DNA of 64,000 nt from Papaver somniferum. Taxonomy: Eukaryota; Streptophyta; Magnoliopsida; Ranunculales; Papaveraceae. The stretch's first letter is position 1, and the number at the start of each line of letters is the position of its first letter. Below the pieces are notes generated by a model, which searched no databases, was not told the DNA's origin, and saw nothing but the letters and a program-made list of their open reading frames with translations. This document shows positions 11,440-23,044 of the stretch, in pieces. The stretch covers positions 159,672,451-159,736,450 of the forward strand of contig NC_039359.1 in the NCBI RefSeq assembly GCF_003573695.1, given 5' to 3'. A program made the position numbers and the translations under genes.

Positions 11440-11875
11440 TGGGCTTTAGGATCGTCCTAAGCAGCTCTCGCTCAAGCCCAGCAACAGGTGGAACAGAGCC
11501 CAGCACAGCAGCAACGAAGCCCAGCTCACAGAAGACCACGAGCCCAGCAACAAAAGGAGGCAGAGCCCAGCAGCACTTGGCAAGCCCAGTTCAGTTGAAG
11601 TTGGTGAAGCCCAATTCAGAGAAGTACAAGCCCACCAGTAGAAGGCAGAGCCCAGCAGCTTCAGTTGGCAGCCCAGTTGCTTTGGCTTGGCAGCAGCAGT
11701 TGCTTTGGTTCACCAGCAGCAGCAACAGCAGCAGCAGCAACTCAGTGGCACCAGTTCAGGAACTTCAGCTTCACTGCAGTTCCAACAGCAACAGCAGCTT
11801 TGGCAGCAGCTTGGCAGCAGCAAAAAAAATACTGCACAGCTCCAGCAGCAACAGGTGAGTGAACAAGATAGCAAT
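11440..11875. repeat. CAG/CCCAG-rich low-complexity leader
   Basis: CAGCAG runs mixed with repeated AGCCCAGC units between the primer site and gag of the nested Athila-type element. All plus-strand frames give Gln/Ala/Ser-rich readings by composition alone. It is untranslated leader of the retroelement, not a gene. Confidence 0.7.
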
Positions 11876-11947
11876 TAGCTCAGACAACTCTGTAAGCACA
11901 GCAAGGCCACAACAGCTATGAAAACTTCAAAAAATATGGCAGCCAGC

Positions 11948-11965
11948 TCCCCGGCAGCGGCGCCA
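11948..11965 (-). other. Primer binding site, tRNA-Asp type
   Basis: The minus strand reads TGGCGCCGCTGCCGGGGA, complementary to the 3' end of tRNA-Asp as usual in Athila elements. It lies 6 nt from the LTR edge at 11972. Confidence 0.8.
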
Positions 11966-11971
11966 AAAACT

Positions 11972-13775
11972 TGGTGTGAAAATGGGGAGCACACATAGCT
12001 AAAGTTTACAGTGAGCTAAGGGCAGTAACTATGGTGACAGTGACAATGATCTAGAGTGGTAGTGAAACAAAGGCAGCAGCCTAAGGCAAGGGTATTGAGC
12101 ATTCAGTGACAGAAAAGGAGAAAGATGCAGAATTGTGTGAAGTCACTAAGGCAATTGAATCCACCTTGTGCCCTAATCAAGCAATGCAATCTAGGTTGAG
12201 TTGGAAATCCTATGCATACATCTAGAATGAGATGAAAATCAGCTTGCTCACTGATATGCCCCTAGCATTGACTGTCTTTTGACAGCACAATCAATCACAG
12301 GCATGCCAGAGCACTGAGTACTTCCCATTGCTCAAGCAAACAGGCAATAAGAAAACTACCCTAACCATGCATCATCTAACAGTGCACTAGGCTTCATCAG
12401 AGCCTTAGTTGCAGTGAATTAGCTCATGCTAGACATGAGTATAACAACAGCATTCATCCAACAAACTAAATTAAAATGCAACATGCATACAGGTTACACA
12501 CAATCAACTGTTGCTAAAATAGAAATTGGAAAATAAAAATTGATTAAAAAAATTGTTCACTGGCTAGCCCAGAGATGATTTCTACAACACCCATAACATC
12601 AATTTATAGTTTGTTACAACACCCTAAATTTCTACAAACCCTAAATTGAAAATCCCCAAATTTGCAAACCCTAATTTTTAAATTCCAAATTAAACTCACT
12701 GATTTCTGAATTTGTCTCCCCTGTGCTCGACCCATGCCCTGTTGATGTTCCCTCTGCTCCTCCTCAGCTCGAACTGCACCCAATTGCGTCTACTGATGCC
12801 CTAGCTTTTCTCTTTCTTATCTGTAGCACCTAGGGTTGATGCTAAGAACAAGAAAGGGAAATACTAGGGAGCTGGATGATGGTGAAGGCTCTGATTTGGT
12901 CGAGAGAATGGAGATGGTGAAGCTCGGGGTGGTGATGGAAGAGATGGTGGTGGCAGTGGAGTTGCAGGCGGTATGGTGGTGGAGAAGAAGTTTTGGGGAA
13001 AGAAAATGATTTGGGAAGAAGAGGGTGTTTGGCTTGAGGTCGATGGGTTCGATGGCTAAGGTGTTGAGCGGGTTCATCAAACTTTGATGTCTAGCGAGGA
13101 GACGCGTTGGATGTGAAGATGGTTGGTGGATCTAACGGTGGTATGAGAGATGAATCACTTCGACCGTTGGATTGTGAAATACAACAAAGTTAACGGCGAA
13201 GATCGAGGTTAGGTGCTGTAGTGTTAAGCGGAAGTATCGAGATTTGATGAGCAGGCAAAGAAGCGACCGTAGGATCTAAATGTGATCTAATCTGAAGGCT
13301 TGGAATTTAGGTACTATGGTGTTTTGCAGGGACTTCAGATTTTGATGAACGATGAAGAAGCGACCATTGGATGATGAGATGGATCCGATCTAACGGCTGA
13401 GAATGGAGGCGGGTATGGATATAGAAAATGGGTTTGGGTAAGGGTTTTGGGCCTTGGGTATGCCAAGCCCATATCTTCTTTAAGAACAATTCTTCCTTCT
13501 TGAGCCCATTCCTAGCTTTTTGGACGTGCGCTCCATTCTTTGCGGCTTCCTTGCGTAATTTCTTCCGGCCTTTCACTACTCTTCAGCTCTTTTCCGCTCC
13601 GCAAGTCATCCAGACTTTATTTATTACCTAAAAATGCAAAATTAAGTAAGAAAAATATTTATTCTTGAAAACAATGAAAATACAGAATATGGGATAAAAT
13701 GTAGAATTACTGCACAAAAGATGAGTTAAATGCCAAGAAAAAGGGATAAATATATACATTATTTGGCACTCATCA
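11972..13775 (-). repeat. 5' LTR of the nested Athila-type element
   Basis: About 1.8 kb, running on the minus strand from TGATGAGTGCCAAATAA (a common Athila LTR start) at 13775 to TTTTCACACCA at 11972. No protein-coding content; open frames inside are incidental. Confidence 0.8.
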
Positions 13776-15126
13776 GCTCATCATAGCGGAGGGCCTTTCC
13801 CTGGCGGAAGAAACCCTTGTTGATCCATCCACATTGAGGAAGTGGGATGCTGCCATTCAAACTTATCTAGTTCTTCGATTCCCCATCCAATGGCTTAAGA
13901 ATCTGTTGGACTCGGCAAAGGCGAGCCACAATGAGCGGACCACATTGCCTCACGAGATTGAGGAGTTGGAGCGGGAACACCAACGTTTGCTCGATGTTTC
14001 CAGTGCTAAGAAGGGAGCACATGATCAACTAATGGCGGGTGTGGGCCGATCTACCAAGGATTTGAAGATTTCTCGGGAAGCTACTGAGGAGGTCAATGGG
14101 CGCTTAACTAGGAAGAGGGCTGAGCTGGTCGCTTTGGATATTTTCTGATAATGATTTCGAACAAGACATATTTTGTTGAAATGAGGATTTTATGGTTTTC
14201 CTTTCGTTTGCAAGACATACTTCACTACTTGGTTTAACTACATTTATTATTATGGTTGGATGGTAATTAATATGATATTACTATGTGTTTCTATAAGTAG
14301 GGGTAAGTGAAATTGCTTTAGTATCTTTCAAGCTTCTTTCAGTATTTCACCTTTCTTCTAGTTGTTAGGTATATTTTGCAGCGGATGGCTCATCGACTTC
14401 ATGATTATACTTTGCCTTTTTCTCTTGTGCCAATACTGGTTGTGCCTTATGAGAAGAATCATGAGCTAACTCGCTTGTTGTTGGTAAAAGCTGAAGTGGA
14501 GATGCTTAGAGAGGTTAGAACGGCGAATATAGTGGCTACATGCACGAAGTTTGATGAGAAATATGAGATATATTCAAAGGCTCAGAGGTCACAGACGTCC
14601 GGGCGCCTGACTCTGACTGTACAACGTGCTCTGGATGATACTATAGCTGCCCGAAACAAAGATGAGAGGATGTTTCAAGAAGCGCTAATTATGACGACTG
14701 ATATTGAACAAGCGATAGTTGATTCCCATGCCTTTATTACTCAACAAGCGGGTCCGAATCTCCGCGGGTGTGTTTTGACTTTGTGTGTTGTATCTTCTCT
14801 TATTCATCATGCCGATATGAAAGCGGAGCTAGCGCATTTATTAATATTGAAGGATAAAGTCGGGATGCTACAGACTCATCGATTGATTGCTCTAGATAAG
14901 GCCCGCAAAGCCTATGAAGAACATAAGGAGACACTGGATATGGATCAAGAGGCCGGTGCTTCTAGTGATTATGCACAAGATTCATCAAGTATTAGAAAAG
15001 GTATGTAGTACTTACACCGATTCCACTACTCAGTATGGTGAGGCACAATTGATGATGCAAGACTTAGATGAAGACATTTCCTACTGCCGCTACTTATAGC
15101 TGAGCGTTCTTAGATAGATCACTGCC

Positions 15127-15169
<43 letters not shown>

Positions 15170-16075
15170 AACAAGTTTATTAATTATCATCAACAACAAG
15201 GAGTTTACAATTATTGGATGGAAGCCTGTCAACAAGCTGTGCTCCAATCCCTTTAAAATAATTGTTGTCTTGGGTATTTTGTTATTTTAATTATATATAT
15301 GAGAGTTTTTTTTGGTTAGTGTCAGTAAATACTCCTTGGGTCTTCTTCTCTTTTTTTTTTTTTGGTTTATGGATAATCGCGTGAGGTTAGTTCTGGAAGT
15401 GGAGTATCTAAATCGCCTTTTCCAGGTGATGTGCCTTGCTCGGTATAGTTTTGAGATCGAGAACTCGAGTTGGCATGAAAAACTGTCCGTTGCGGATCAT
15501 CTAGTGAGGAAGATTCAAAGTGAGGGAGGTCTTCCTGACATAACCCTTCTAGAATATCGTGGTTATTTCCATGAGCAGCGTCCGACTACCCATTTTCGAT
15601 GTGTTGAGGCAGACCATAGTATAAGGTCCATTGAGATGGCTCTTGTGAAGTTCATATGACACTTAGTATGTTACCATAATTAATAATTAATAATAATTTT
15701 TTTATATAGTCTAGGTATTCGCAGACGGAAAAGGATTAGTAATAATGGAAGAATCAGTCAGTGCTTTATGTTTGTCTCTTAAGAATCAATAAATTGAATT
15801 TTTGCAAGCTATTGTTGCTGGATGCCCGACTCGCTCGTGAATGTGAAGAATTATTTGAGGTTAGCCAAATGCAATACCTTCATGCAATGGATCTGTATGT
15901 GGATCGATTAAGTGCTAGTCGAGTCAACCCTTCAATAGAAAACGTTATGGTTTCGGATGAAGCTTCTGAGGCGTTTGCTAATGCTCGTGTCCGGATGGAG
16001 CGTAGAGAAAGCGACCAGGTTGTTGCGTGCGGAAGACTGAGGCGCGCAAACTCAGTCCTATCTTCAGTTCCTTGA
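13776..16075 (+). pseudogene. Plant mobile domain gene, C-terminal part
   Basis: The frame resumes immediately after the nested LTR with EGLSLAEETLVDPSTL-like residues and WDAAIQTYLVLRFPIQWL (13800-13900), typical of the distal half of PMD cargo proteins. An exon of Glu/Lys/Arg-rich coiled coil follows to about 14148. Further helical exons lie at about 14376-15008, 15312-15659 and 15761-16075, each preceded by a pyrimidine-rich tract and AG. The terminal exons resemble each other in composition and probably encode a long coiled coil. A poly-T insertion lies at 15131-15240. It ends at 16075, just before the 50-bp minisatellite. Exon limits are approximate and the gene as a whole is not functional. 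Confidence 0.6.
15131..15240 (-). mobile_element. Poly-A-tailed retroposed fragment, antisense
   Basis: A run of more than 30 T (15131-15163) is followed by sequence that, on the minus strand, reads as a short coding tail, a stop, AATAAA and then poly-A. This looks like the 3' end of a LINE or retroposed transcript inserted in an intron of the PMD gene. The source and target-site duplication are not identified. Confidence 0.45.
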
Positions 16076-16319
16076 CTTAGTGGATTTTGCCACAAAGTGT
16101 ATCCCTTTATCTGTTCGATGTATTATGTCGGATGTTTATGAATATATTACTTATGTTAATTTCTATGTATTGTATGCACGCATGACTTCCTTTAGGAGTA
16201 TTCCCTCTATAAAATGTATTTATTACTTGGGTTAGCCGGAGCCGATTCTTATGTTGGGCTTATGATATCTTTCACGGTCTTAGTAAGCTTTACGCGCAGA
16301 ACTTAGTTGGCTTTGAAGT

Positions 16320-16965
16320 TTTAGTGTACTTCATTGGTCATACACAAAATCTAGCCATACTTAGAGTTATTGATACACTTCATTAGTCATGTAGGGGTCT
16401 TAGCCATATTCGGGGCTATTGGTGCACTTCATTGGGTCATGCACATAACCTAGCTTTTTGTGGAGTTATTGGTGCACTTCAACGAGTCGTACACGAGACT
16501 TAGTGTTGTCTGGGACTATTGGTGCGCTTCATTAAGACGTGCAGAAAACCTAGGGCTTTCTGGGACTATTGGTGTACTTTATTGAGTCGTACACAGGACT
16601 TAGTCCTTTCTGAGACTATTGGTGCACTTCATTAATCCATGCACGGAACTTAATCCTTTCTGGGACTATTGTTGCACTTCATTAAGCCATGCATGGAGCC
16701 TAGTCCTTTCTGGGACTATTGGTGCACTTAATTAAGCCATGCAAGGAGCCTAGTCTTTTCTGGGACTGTTGTTGCACTTCATTGGGTCATGCACGGAGCC
16801 TAGTCCTTTCTGGGGATATTGGCGTACTTCATTGGGTCGTACACGAGAATTATCCCTTTCTGGGACTATTGGTGCACTTCATTGGTTCATGCACATAACC
16901 TAGTCCTTTCTGGGACTATTGGCGCACTTCATTGGGTCGTACGCGACACTTCATAGGCGATTAAA
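16320..16965. repeat. 50-bp minisatellite, about 13 copies
   Basis: The unit starts at GGTGCACTTCATT and contains CATGCAC, CTTAGTCC and TTTCTGGGACTATT. Unit starts fall at about 16321, 16372, 16422, 16471, 16522, 16571, 16621, 16671, 16721, 16771, 16821, 16871 and 16921. It sits between integrase and the antisense gene, in the retroelement's 3' untranslated region. Tandem repeats here are characteristic of Tat/Ogre elements and can seed satellite DNA. Confidence 0.9.
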
Positions 16966-17033
16966 GCGACTCAAAGTGTATCATAAGATAGTTGTTTTAT
17001 TATTTCTCAGCCATCCGACATACATTTAGTTAC

Positions 17034-18209
17034 TTAATCATAATAAGTTTTAAGCCATTTACCATTGATAGGAGTGTTGATGCGTGAGCCATTCACCCGC
17101 TTGAGATAGTAATATCCGATTTCTGCAGCTTCGCTAATCACGTAGGGATCTTGCAAATTTGCAGAAAATTTTCCTTCCTGTTCATTGCGCTGGACATGTG
17201 GTGCGATCTTCATAACTACATCATTTATGCTGAAAGTCCGTTTCTTTACTTTCTGATTATAGTATCTTGTCGTCCTTTGCCTATACTTGTCTGTGAAAGG
17301 TTCAACTTTGGCTCGTTGTTCTTCTAGGGTATCAAGGTGAGCAAATTGATTGACCTGATCCGGGGTAGTGAGGCTGGCCATGGCTACTCGTGCGGAAGGA
17401 ATTACAATTTCTGCTGGCAATATTGCGTCTTCTCCATACACCAAGGAGTAAGGAAAGGAGCCAGTTGAACTTCTCTTGGAAATGCGATATGCCCAAAGTG
17501 CGAGGGGTAGCTGTTCATGCCAACTCATATGGTGATCATGTACGCTGCGGCTTAATATCCTTAGCAATGTTTTATTAGTCGCTTCTGCCCGTACATTTCT
17601 CTGAGGGTAGTAGACAATCAAAGTATGAAACTTGATTCCATATTGATCCAATAATTCTTTCACCGTTTGATTAACAAAAGAGTTACCATTATCCGAGTGG
17701 ATAATGATAGGTACACCGAATCGACATATGATATGTTGTTTGATGAATGCAGCGATCGTGGCACCGGAGTAATCCCGAAGTGGAATGGCTTCAACCCATT
17801 TGGAAGAATATTTAATTGCAGTGATGATATACTTATATCGTCCGAATGAAGTCGGGCTTATTTTCCCAATAATATCAAGCCCCCAACTATGGAAATGACA
17901 AGGGGTGACGACACTATGGAGCAGGGTGTGGGGGGTGCGGATTAGTGATTCGTGGATTTGACATTGGGGGCACTTCTTTACATGTTCGGCTGTATCAAAT
18001 TCCATCCTAGGCCACTAAAACCCCCCTTCATACAACTGTAGGAAAAGCTTTCTCATACCTTGGTGTTCAACATTGTGAGTTGTATCCATAACTATCTCTG
18101 CTTCTTCTTGTGATAACCCAAAACTCTTTCTATAAAGGATTCCTTCACTCAAGAAGAATCGCCCTGATTTCCTTTGAATTTTTAACGCATCTTGTATGTT
18201 CAGCGGCAA
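17034..18209 (-). pseudogene. Tat-element integrase
   Basis: An H2C2 zinc-binding segment (HNVEHQGMRKLF then CPQCQ, about 17960-18070) is followed by the DDE core with WGLDIIGKI, HSDNGNSF and the Glu of RAEATNK (about 17400-17890), then a C-terminal region down to 17034. The usual NGQAEATNK motif reads NVRAEATNK. One stop separates the zinc finger from the core (about 18005-18015). In life it would insert the cDNA into the genome. Confidence 0.88.
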
Positions 18210-18485
18210 ACGTTTATGCTGGAGGAAATCTATGTAAGGTTGCCTTCAGTCCTCTACTTCCGCACTACATACTTCTGTTTGTTGTGGGGGCACCTGACAA
18301 TCTTCACAATTATCCTGGACTACTGCCGCTTGGACATCCATGTTCGGCCAGTATACGCCCATCCTCTGCAATCGGCGGTATAAAGAGATTCCTCATGTCT
18401 TTCCGCATGACTCTTCATGAACGCGATTCAGTATTTCTTACGCTTCTACCTCTCCTGCACACCGCGATAAAGCACCTCCGAATGT

Positions 18486-19136
18486 TCAAAAGTATAGCGC
18501 TCCTTGGACTACAACAAATTGTTTTAGCACTTTAACGGGCAATAACTGATCATACTCTTCTCTAGTTAAATCTTCGATATATGTTGTTCTCCAATCCTCT
18601 TTCAATTCGAACGCTGCGTCTTCTTTCCACATGCTGGTTAATGCCAACATTTTCACCACTACGGTTCCTTCGTCGGCTTCGTTCAATTGTAGCTTTGCTG
18701 CTAAGGTAGCTAACGTGTTTACGTGTTTGTTAGTGGATCTTCCAGTATGCCCAATAACGGTGCTTCCTCTCCTCGCTATCAGTTCTTGGGCTTCCGCTCG
18801 ATATGGTGCCAAGTGCGCCTCTTTTACCTGGAAGTCACCAGATACTTGGTTTGTGACAAGCTTCGAGTCTCTTTTGATATCGATTGCCCATAAATTGAGC
18901 TCTTCAGCCATTCGTAATATGAGATTCAATGCTTCATACTCTGCCACATTATTGGTACATTTAAAGTCTAGCTTGAAAACGAATAATAACAATTCTCTGT
19001 TGGGTGTCTCAAATACTATCCCCGCTCTTCCGTAAGAGCCATATGATGAATCTTCAAAGAATATTGTCCAGCGTTCTTCTTCCTCGACTTCTGCAACTTT
19101 TCCAGGTATTTCATCACTTATTTTCGTCATATCCAT
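18486..19136 (-). pseudogene. Second (archaeal-type) RNase H of the Tat element
   Basis: WTIFFEDSSYGSYGRAGIV, TNNVAEYEALNLIL and KRDSKLVTNQVSG are the three acidic blocks of the extra RNase H (aRNH) that Tat-lineage elements carry in addition to the normal domain. The first Asp appears as EDSS instead of the usual DGSS. A continuation toward the integrase spacer is present. Confidence 0.8.
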
Positions 19137-19139
19137 ACC

Positions 19140-19700
19140 TTAGAATGCGGCCAATAAATCTACAAATGCTTGCCTGCTTACTCCTTTAGACCGCTGATAC
19201 TTGAGCTCAAATTCAGATAGTTTTAGTAGCCAGCGGGCTGTCCTGCTGGATAACACTGGTTTTGTTTCTAGATAAGAGATCGGATTAGAAGTTGCTACCA
19301 CTATGGTTTCATGAGAGAGCAGATAAGATCGTAATTTTTGCGTAGCATATATGAGTGCTAAGCATGCGTTCTATGCTTTCGAATAATTGTACTCCGCGTC
19401 CCTAAACCCTCTGCTGATACAGTGAATCGGGCATAGATGATCGTTGCCGAGGTATTGAGCCAACAGTGCTCCAATCCCCATATTGGTGAATGTTGGGTAT
19501 AAGTAGAGGGGTTCACCTTTGACAGGGGGTCGTAGGACCCGCGCGCTGATTAGACATTCTTTGAGCTTCTGAAAGGCACGCTCTTGATCATCTCCCCATT
19601 CGAATTGCCTATTTTTCTTCAATAGCGGTGTGAATGCTGACAATAGTTGTGCCATCCCAAGGATAAATCTCCGGACGTAAGACACTCTGCCTATAAAAGT
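19140..19700 (-). pseudogene. RT connection and first RNase H of the Tat element
   Basis: Contains FILGMAQLLSAFTPLLKK (the RT thumb/connection), FQKLKECLISARVL, and a degenerate RNase H (LYLYPTFTNMGIGALLAQ) continuing over a stop near 19371 to the RWLLKLSEFEL region near 19220. Frames are interrupted several times. It immediately precedes the second RNase H at 18486-19136. Confidence 0.78.
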
Positions 19701-19846
19701 TTGTAACTATTTTACATTTGCGGGTGACCTCATAGTGGTCATCGCTTCAACCTGGTCCGGATCAATATGTATACCCTTGTCTATAACAACGAACCCCAAG
19801 AATTTTCTAGAAGTGACTCCAAAGGCGCATTTGAGAGGATTCATCT

Positions 19847-20679
19847 TTAAGTGATACTTTCTACATCTATTGAAAACACGCTTAAGTGGTTGAGATGATC
19901 TTCTCGTGCTCGGGATTTTACCACCACATCATCTATGTAAAATTCCATAATTCGATGCATCATGTCGTGGAAGATAGCCACCACTGCCCGTTGGTAGGTT
20001 CCGCCCGCGTTCTTTAACCCAAACGACATCACAACATAATAGAAATTATCATACGGGGTTCGGAAGGCTGTCTTATGCGCATCTTCGACAGAAATCATGA
20101 CTTGGTTGTATCCTCTAAACCCATCCATGAAAGAAAACACATCATATCCGCACGTGTTATTCACTATTATATCTATGTTTTGCATTGAGAAGTCGTCTTT
20201 AGGGCATGCTCGATTCATATCTCGATAGTCGACATAGCATCGGACCTTTCCGTTTTTCTTTGATACTGGTACGATATTAGACAGCCTCACTAGGTGTTGG
20301 ATCGGTTTAATGAATTTGGCTTTCAGCAACTTCTCCACTTCTTCCTTGATCGACAATTATATTTTCTCCGTGAAGTTACAACTTCGTTGCTTGACTGGAT
20401 TGTATACGTAAATGTGAATACATCTCAGTATTCACGAAGTAGCTTAATCATCCGCGACTTCTCTGCCGCTTCCAGATGTTTACTGATGCGTACACAACGG
20501 CGTTCGCCTTCTGAGACAAGGTTTACTTCTTTTAACCCGTCAAGGGTTGGATCGATTTTTTCCTTTTTCTCAGACAAATTTTCTATTATTTCCTCTTCCG
20601 AAATAAGAGGCTCTACTTCTACCTGCAAATACTCAATTACTGGGGTCGCCTCCATCATATCTTTATCCGCCGATGACAT
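19847..20679 (-). pseudogene. Tat-element reverse transcriptase
   Basis: Palm motifs are present: VPVSKKNGKVRCYVDYRDMN, FSFMDGFRGYNQV, TAFRTPYDNFYYVVMSFGLKNAG and the active site FYIDDVVVKS (about 19900-19930). A stop interrupts the N-terminal part between 20356 and 20425. This is the ty3/gypsy form of RT. Confidence 0.9.
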
Positions 20680-20940
20680 AGCGCAGTCATGCTGACAGTT
20701 GGAGGCTTCCCCGACTAATTTCTATAAGCGATAGACATGTCCTCCCTCTGGACGCGAGAAACGCTTGAACTGAATATTCTTTGTCTCGGTTACAACTCTC
20801 TTATTTCCTGTGACAGGTCCCAGTCGTGATGGACTAAAAAATGACTTAGCCTTCCCTTTTGTTTGCTCTTCAGGTTGGAATTCTTCCCATTTTGGGAGGG
20901 GTGTTAGATGCTCCGAATGTTCTTCCTGATCGGTAACTGG

Positions 20941-21350
20941 CTATGTATAGAAGACCACATCCGCCATGTAAGCCTCCTCCGGTCCGAACGGGTTGCCTAT
21001 GGCTGGGATCCGGAATTTCTTTCCTCCGATGTTGGTTTTGACACATTGGTGATATGTCGACGCTACTATCTTGTGATTCAAAAGCCATCCTCTCCCTAGT
21101 AGCATATGGAAAGCAATGTCATCCTCAAGTACATAGAAGGGAGTGAGTGCTCTAATGGTCCCGATTTTCATTATCAAATGCACTATCCCAATCGCCGTCT
21201 GAGTCTTTCCTCCAAATCCTCTTACAGTCGTCGAACGCATCTTAATTGTTTTCTTTGACACTCCTAAGGACTCCAATGTGTGTAGTGAAATTAAGTTGAG
21301 GGAAGCTCCGCCATCTATGAAAGCTCTCTTGAGAGGTTGTTAGCTGTCAG
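20941..21350 (-). pseudogene. Tat-element aspartic protease
   Basis: The catalytic loop reads FIDGGASLNLI (about 21305-21335), with Gly in place of the usual Ser/Thr after Asp. It is followed by TVRGFGGKTQTAIG and the flap/loop segment HMLLGRGWLLNHKIVASTYHQCVK. Position between gag and RT supports the call. Confidence 0.75.
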
Positions 21351-21412
21351 ATATAGAGTACGAAGGTACTATGCCAGGTAGCATATATCTTCATCTGTAA
21401 AGGTGATATCTT

Positions 21413-22832
21413 CTATGGGTATTGGGTTATACGCTTTTCCGGATGCAATTTCCGTGATAGCTTGGATGCTTCACGGATCTGGTTCTCACTGAAACCGAGG
21501 GAATCAAAGAACTGTTGATCTAAAAAAGTTTGAGAAAATTTGCTAGCGATTCCATTAGTATATGGGAAGACGACCGTCTTAGAAGCTTCGCATGCTTCTT
21601 CTTCTTCCACCGCCTCCCAAGGTCTCCAAGCTTCTCCCTCCGTAGGCTCGTCTGAGATCATCATGACTTGATGTTGAGGATGCGGATCTCTCTTGATGGT
21701 TTGCTCTCATATCTCCAACTCGCCTCTAGGTCGTTTCCTTTGCATAATGTACCGTAAGGAGAAACACTCCACAGTCAGATGATGAACTCTCCTGTGATAA
21801 TGGAAATATCGATCGAGCATCTTATCTGTCGCGGTTGGCGCTGTGGGTACGGGCGGTGGGGTTTCTTCTTTATTTGCCACCCATTGGTCCATAAGCCCTA
21901 TTATTTATTCTTTGCTCCACGGTAGCGATGGTGGCTGATTGGATCTTCCTCCATCCGTCTTCCTCCTATTCTACCAGAAGGATAGGATCCAAAAGCATCC
22001 CCTCCTTTTCTTCTATCGCTTCGTTGATCGTTAAAAGCTGGTGCAGATGCAATATTAATAGAGTGTAATCTTAGAACCGGGCCACAACTTCCTCAACCTC
22101 TACAAAGGTTTGAAATTTGAAGTTCGTTAAGTTTAACCGAAAAATGGAATCCATTCCTCGGATGCAGATCTCCACTAATCGCTTTTCTGGGATGTCTTCA
22201 TGACATTCTAGTGTGAAATTACGGAAGCGAGTGATATGTTTTCCGATTTCTTCCCCTAGCCGCCGTGTACATCTTCCTAAATCTATTGTTGTGACTCTTC
22301 TTTGAGCGTAATAGAACTTCTTCAAAAAGACTTGCACCATAGCGGACCACGAACTAATCCTGTCGGGTTTCAAGTTAGCGTACCAGGTAAAAGCGTTATT
22401 CGTGAGTGATTTTGGGAATTCTATCATACAAAGGCTTTCATCCTAAGCGTATGCGTTCATTGCTGATATGAAGCGACTGACATGCTCTCACGCATTTCCT
22501 TTTCCTCCATACGTTTTAAACTTTGGTGATGTGTAATCCTTAGGGTATAGGTAATCGACAACTTCTACCGAGTATGGGGATTCCAGCGAGTCATAAGCAT
22601 CGTGCCTTGTCACTCGGTAGTTAGCTTCCAAGTATTTTGCAATCGCGTCGTCCGTCATACCCGGAACGGTACCTCTTATATTGACTGTTTTAGGGGTTGT
22701 CGCGTTCTGTTCTCTTGCTCGCTTAAGATGTTCCCGTAGCTCCTGCCGCTTCTTAATGGATGCGTCTAGCTCCTCTTTTATTTCAGACATCTCTTGCTCG
22801 CTCGTCTCAGCCGCAGCTTTTCCTTTAAGCAT
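21413..22832 (-). pseudogene. Tat-element gag
   Basis: The N-terminal Lys/Glu-rich helical part (22488-22832) is followed by the retrotransposon gag core (NNAFTWYANLKPDRISSW to FTLECHEDIPEKRLVEICIRGM, 22071-22427), then a degenerate His/Cys segment (YFHYHRRVHHLTVECFSLR, 21707-21892) and a spacer before protease. Several stops interrupt it. The coiled, basic N-terminus lies next to the 5' LTR as expected. Confidence 0.8.
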
Positions 22833-23023
22833 TTCTTCTTTCTTTTGAGATGCTCCTGCACCTCGTACAATAGGCGTAGTGACTATCTCTTGGAAACTAT
22901 ATCCTCATCACTTTCTCCTTGCACGTCTTCCATAGAAACATGGTCCGGGTTAGGAAGTGCTCCGCCCACTGGTACCTCTTGGATCGCACTTGGGAGTATC
23001 ATGCTGGAAAAGAAGCTAAGAAC

Positions 23024-23040
23024 CTCCCACTGTGGTCGCA
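23024..23040 (-). other. Primer binding site, tRNA-Arg type
   Basis: The plus strand reads CTCCCACTGTGGTCGC, matching the T-arm and acceptor 3' strand of a plant tRNA-Arg (UCG type). It lies 4 nt from the LTR start at 23045. The match lacks a clean CCA end. tRNA-Arg priming is the Ogre habit. Confidence 0.65.
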
Positions 23041-23044
23041 ATAT

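Larger units (their letters stand above)
8687..13775 (-). mobile_element. Nested, truncated Athila-type gypsy element
   Basis: The right end is a complete ~1.8-kb LTR (11972-13775) with a tRNA-Asp primer site beside it (11948-11965). Leftward comes a leader rich in CAG/CCCAG, then gag and aspartic protease on the minus strand. The sequence stops abruptly at 8687, just after the protease end (reading VHEVNM), where antisense PMD sequence resumes. RT, RNase H, integrase and the 3' LTR are missing. The element has therefore lost its left half together with some PMD sequence, and no target-site duplication can be matched. The PMD frame continues correctly on the far side at 13776. Confidence 0.8.

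Noticed and set aside
11382..11878. Gln/Ala/Ser-rich plus-strand ORFs
   Set aside because: Composition artefact of CAG and CCCAG repeats in the Athila leader; all three frames stay open.
16320..16965. CRISPR-like array
   Set aside because: Contiguous 50-bp tandem units with no spacers, in a plant retroelement. The same applies to 39848-40075.
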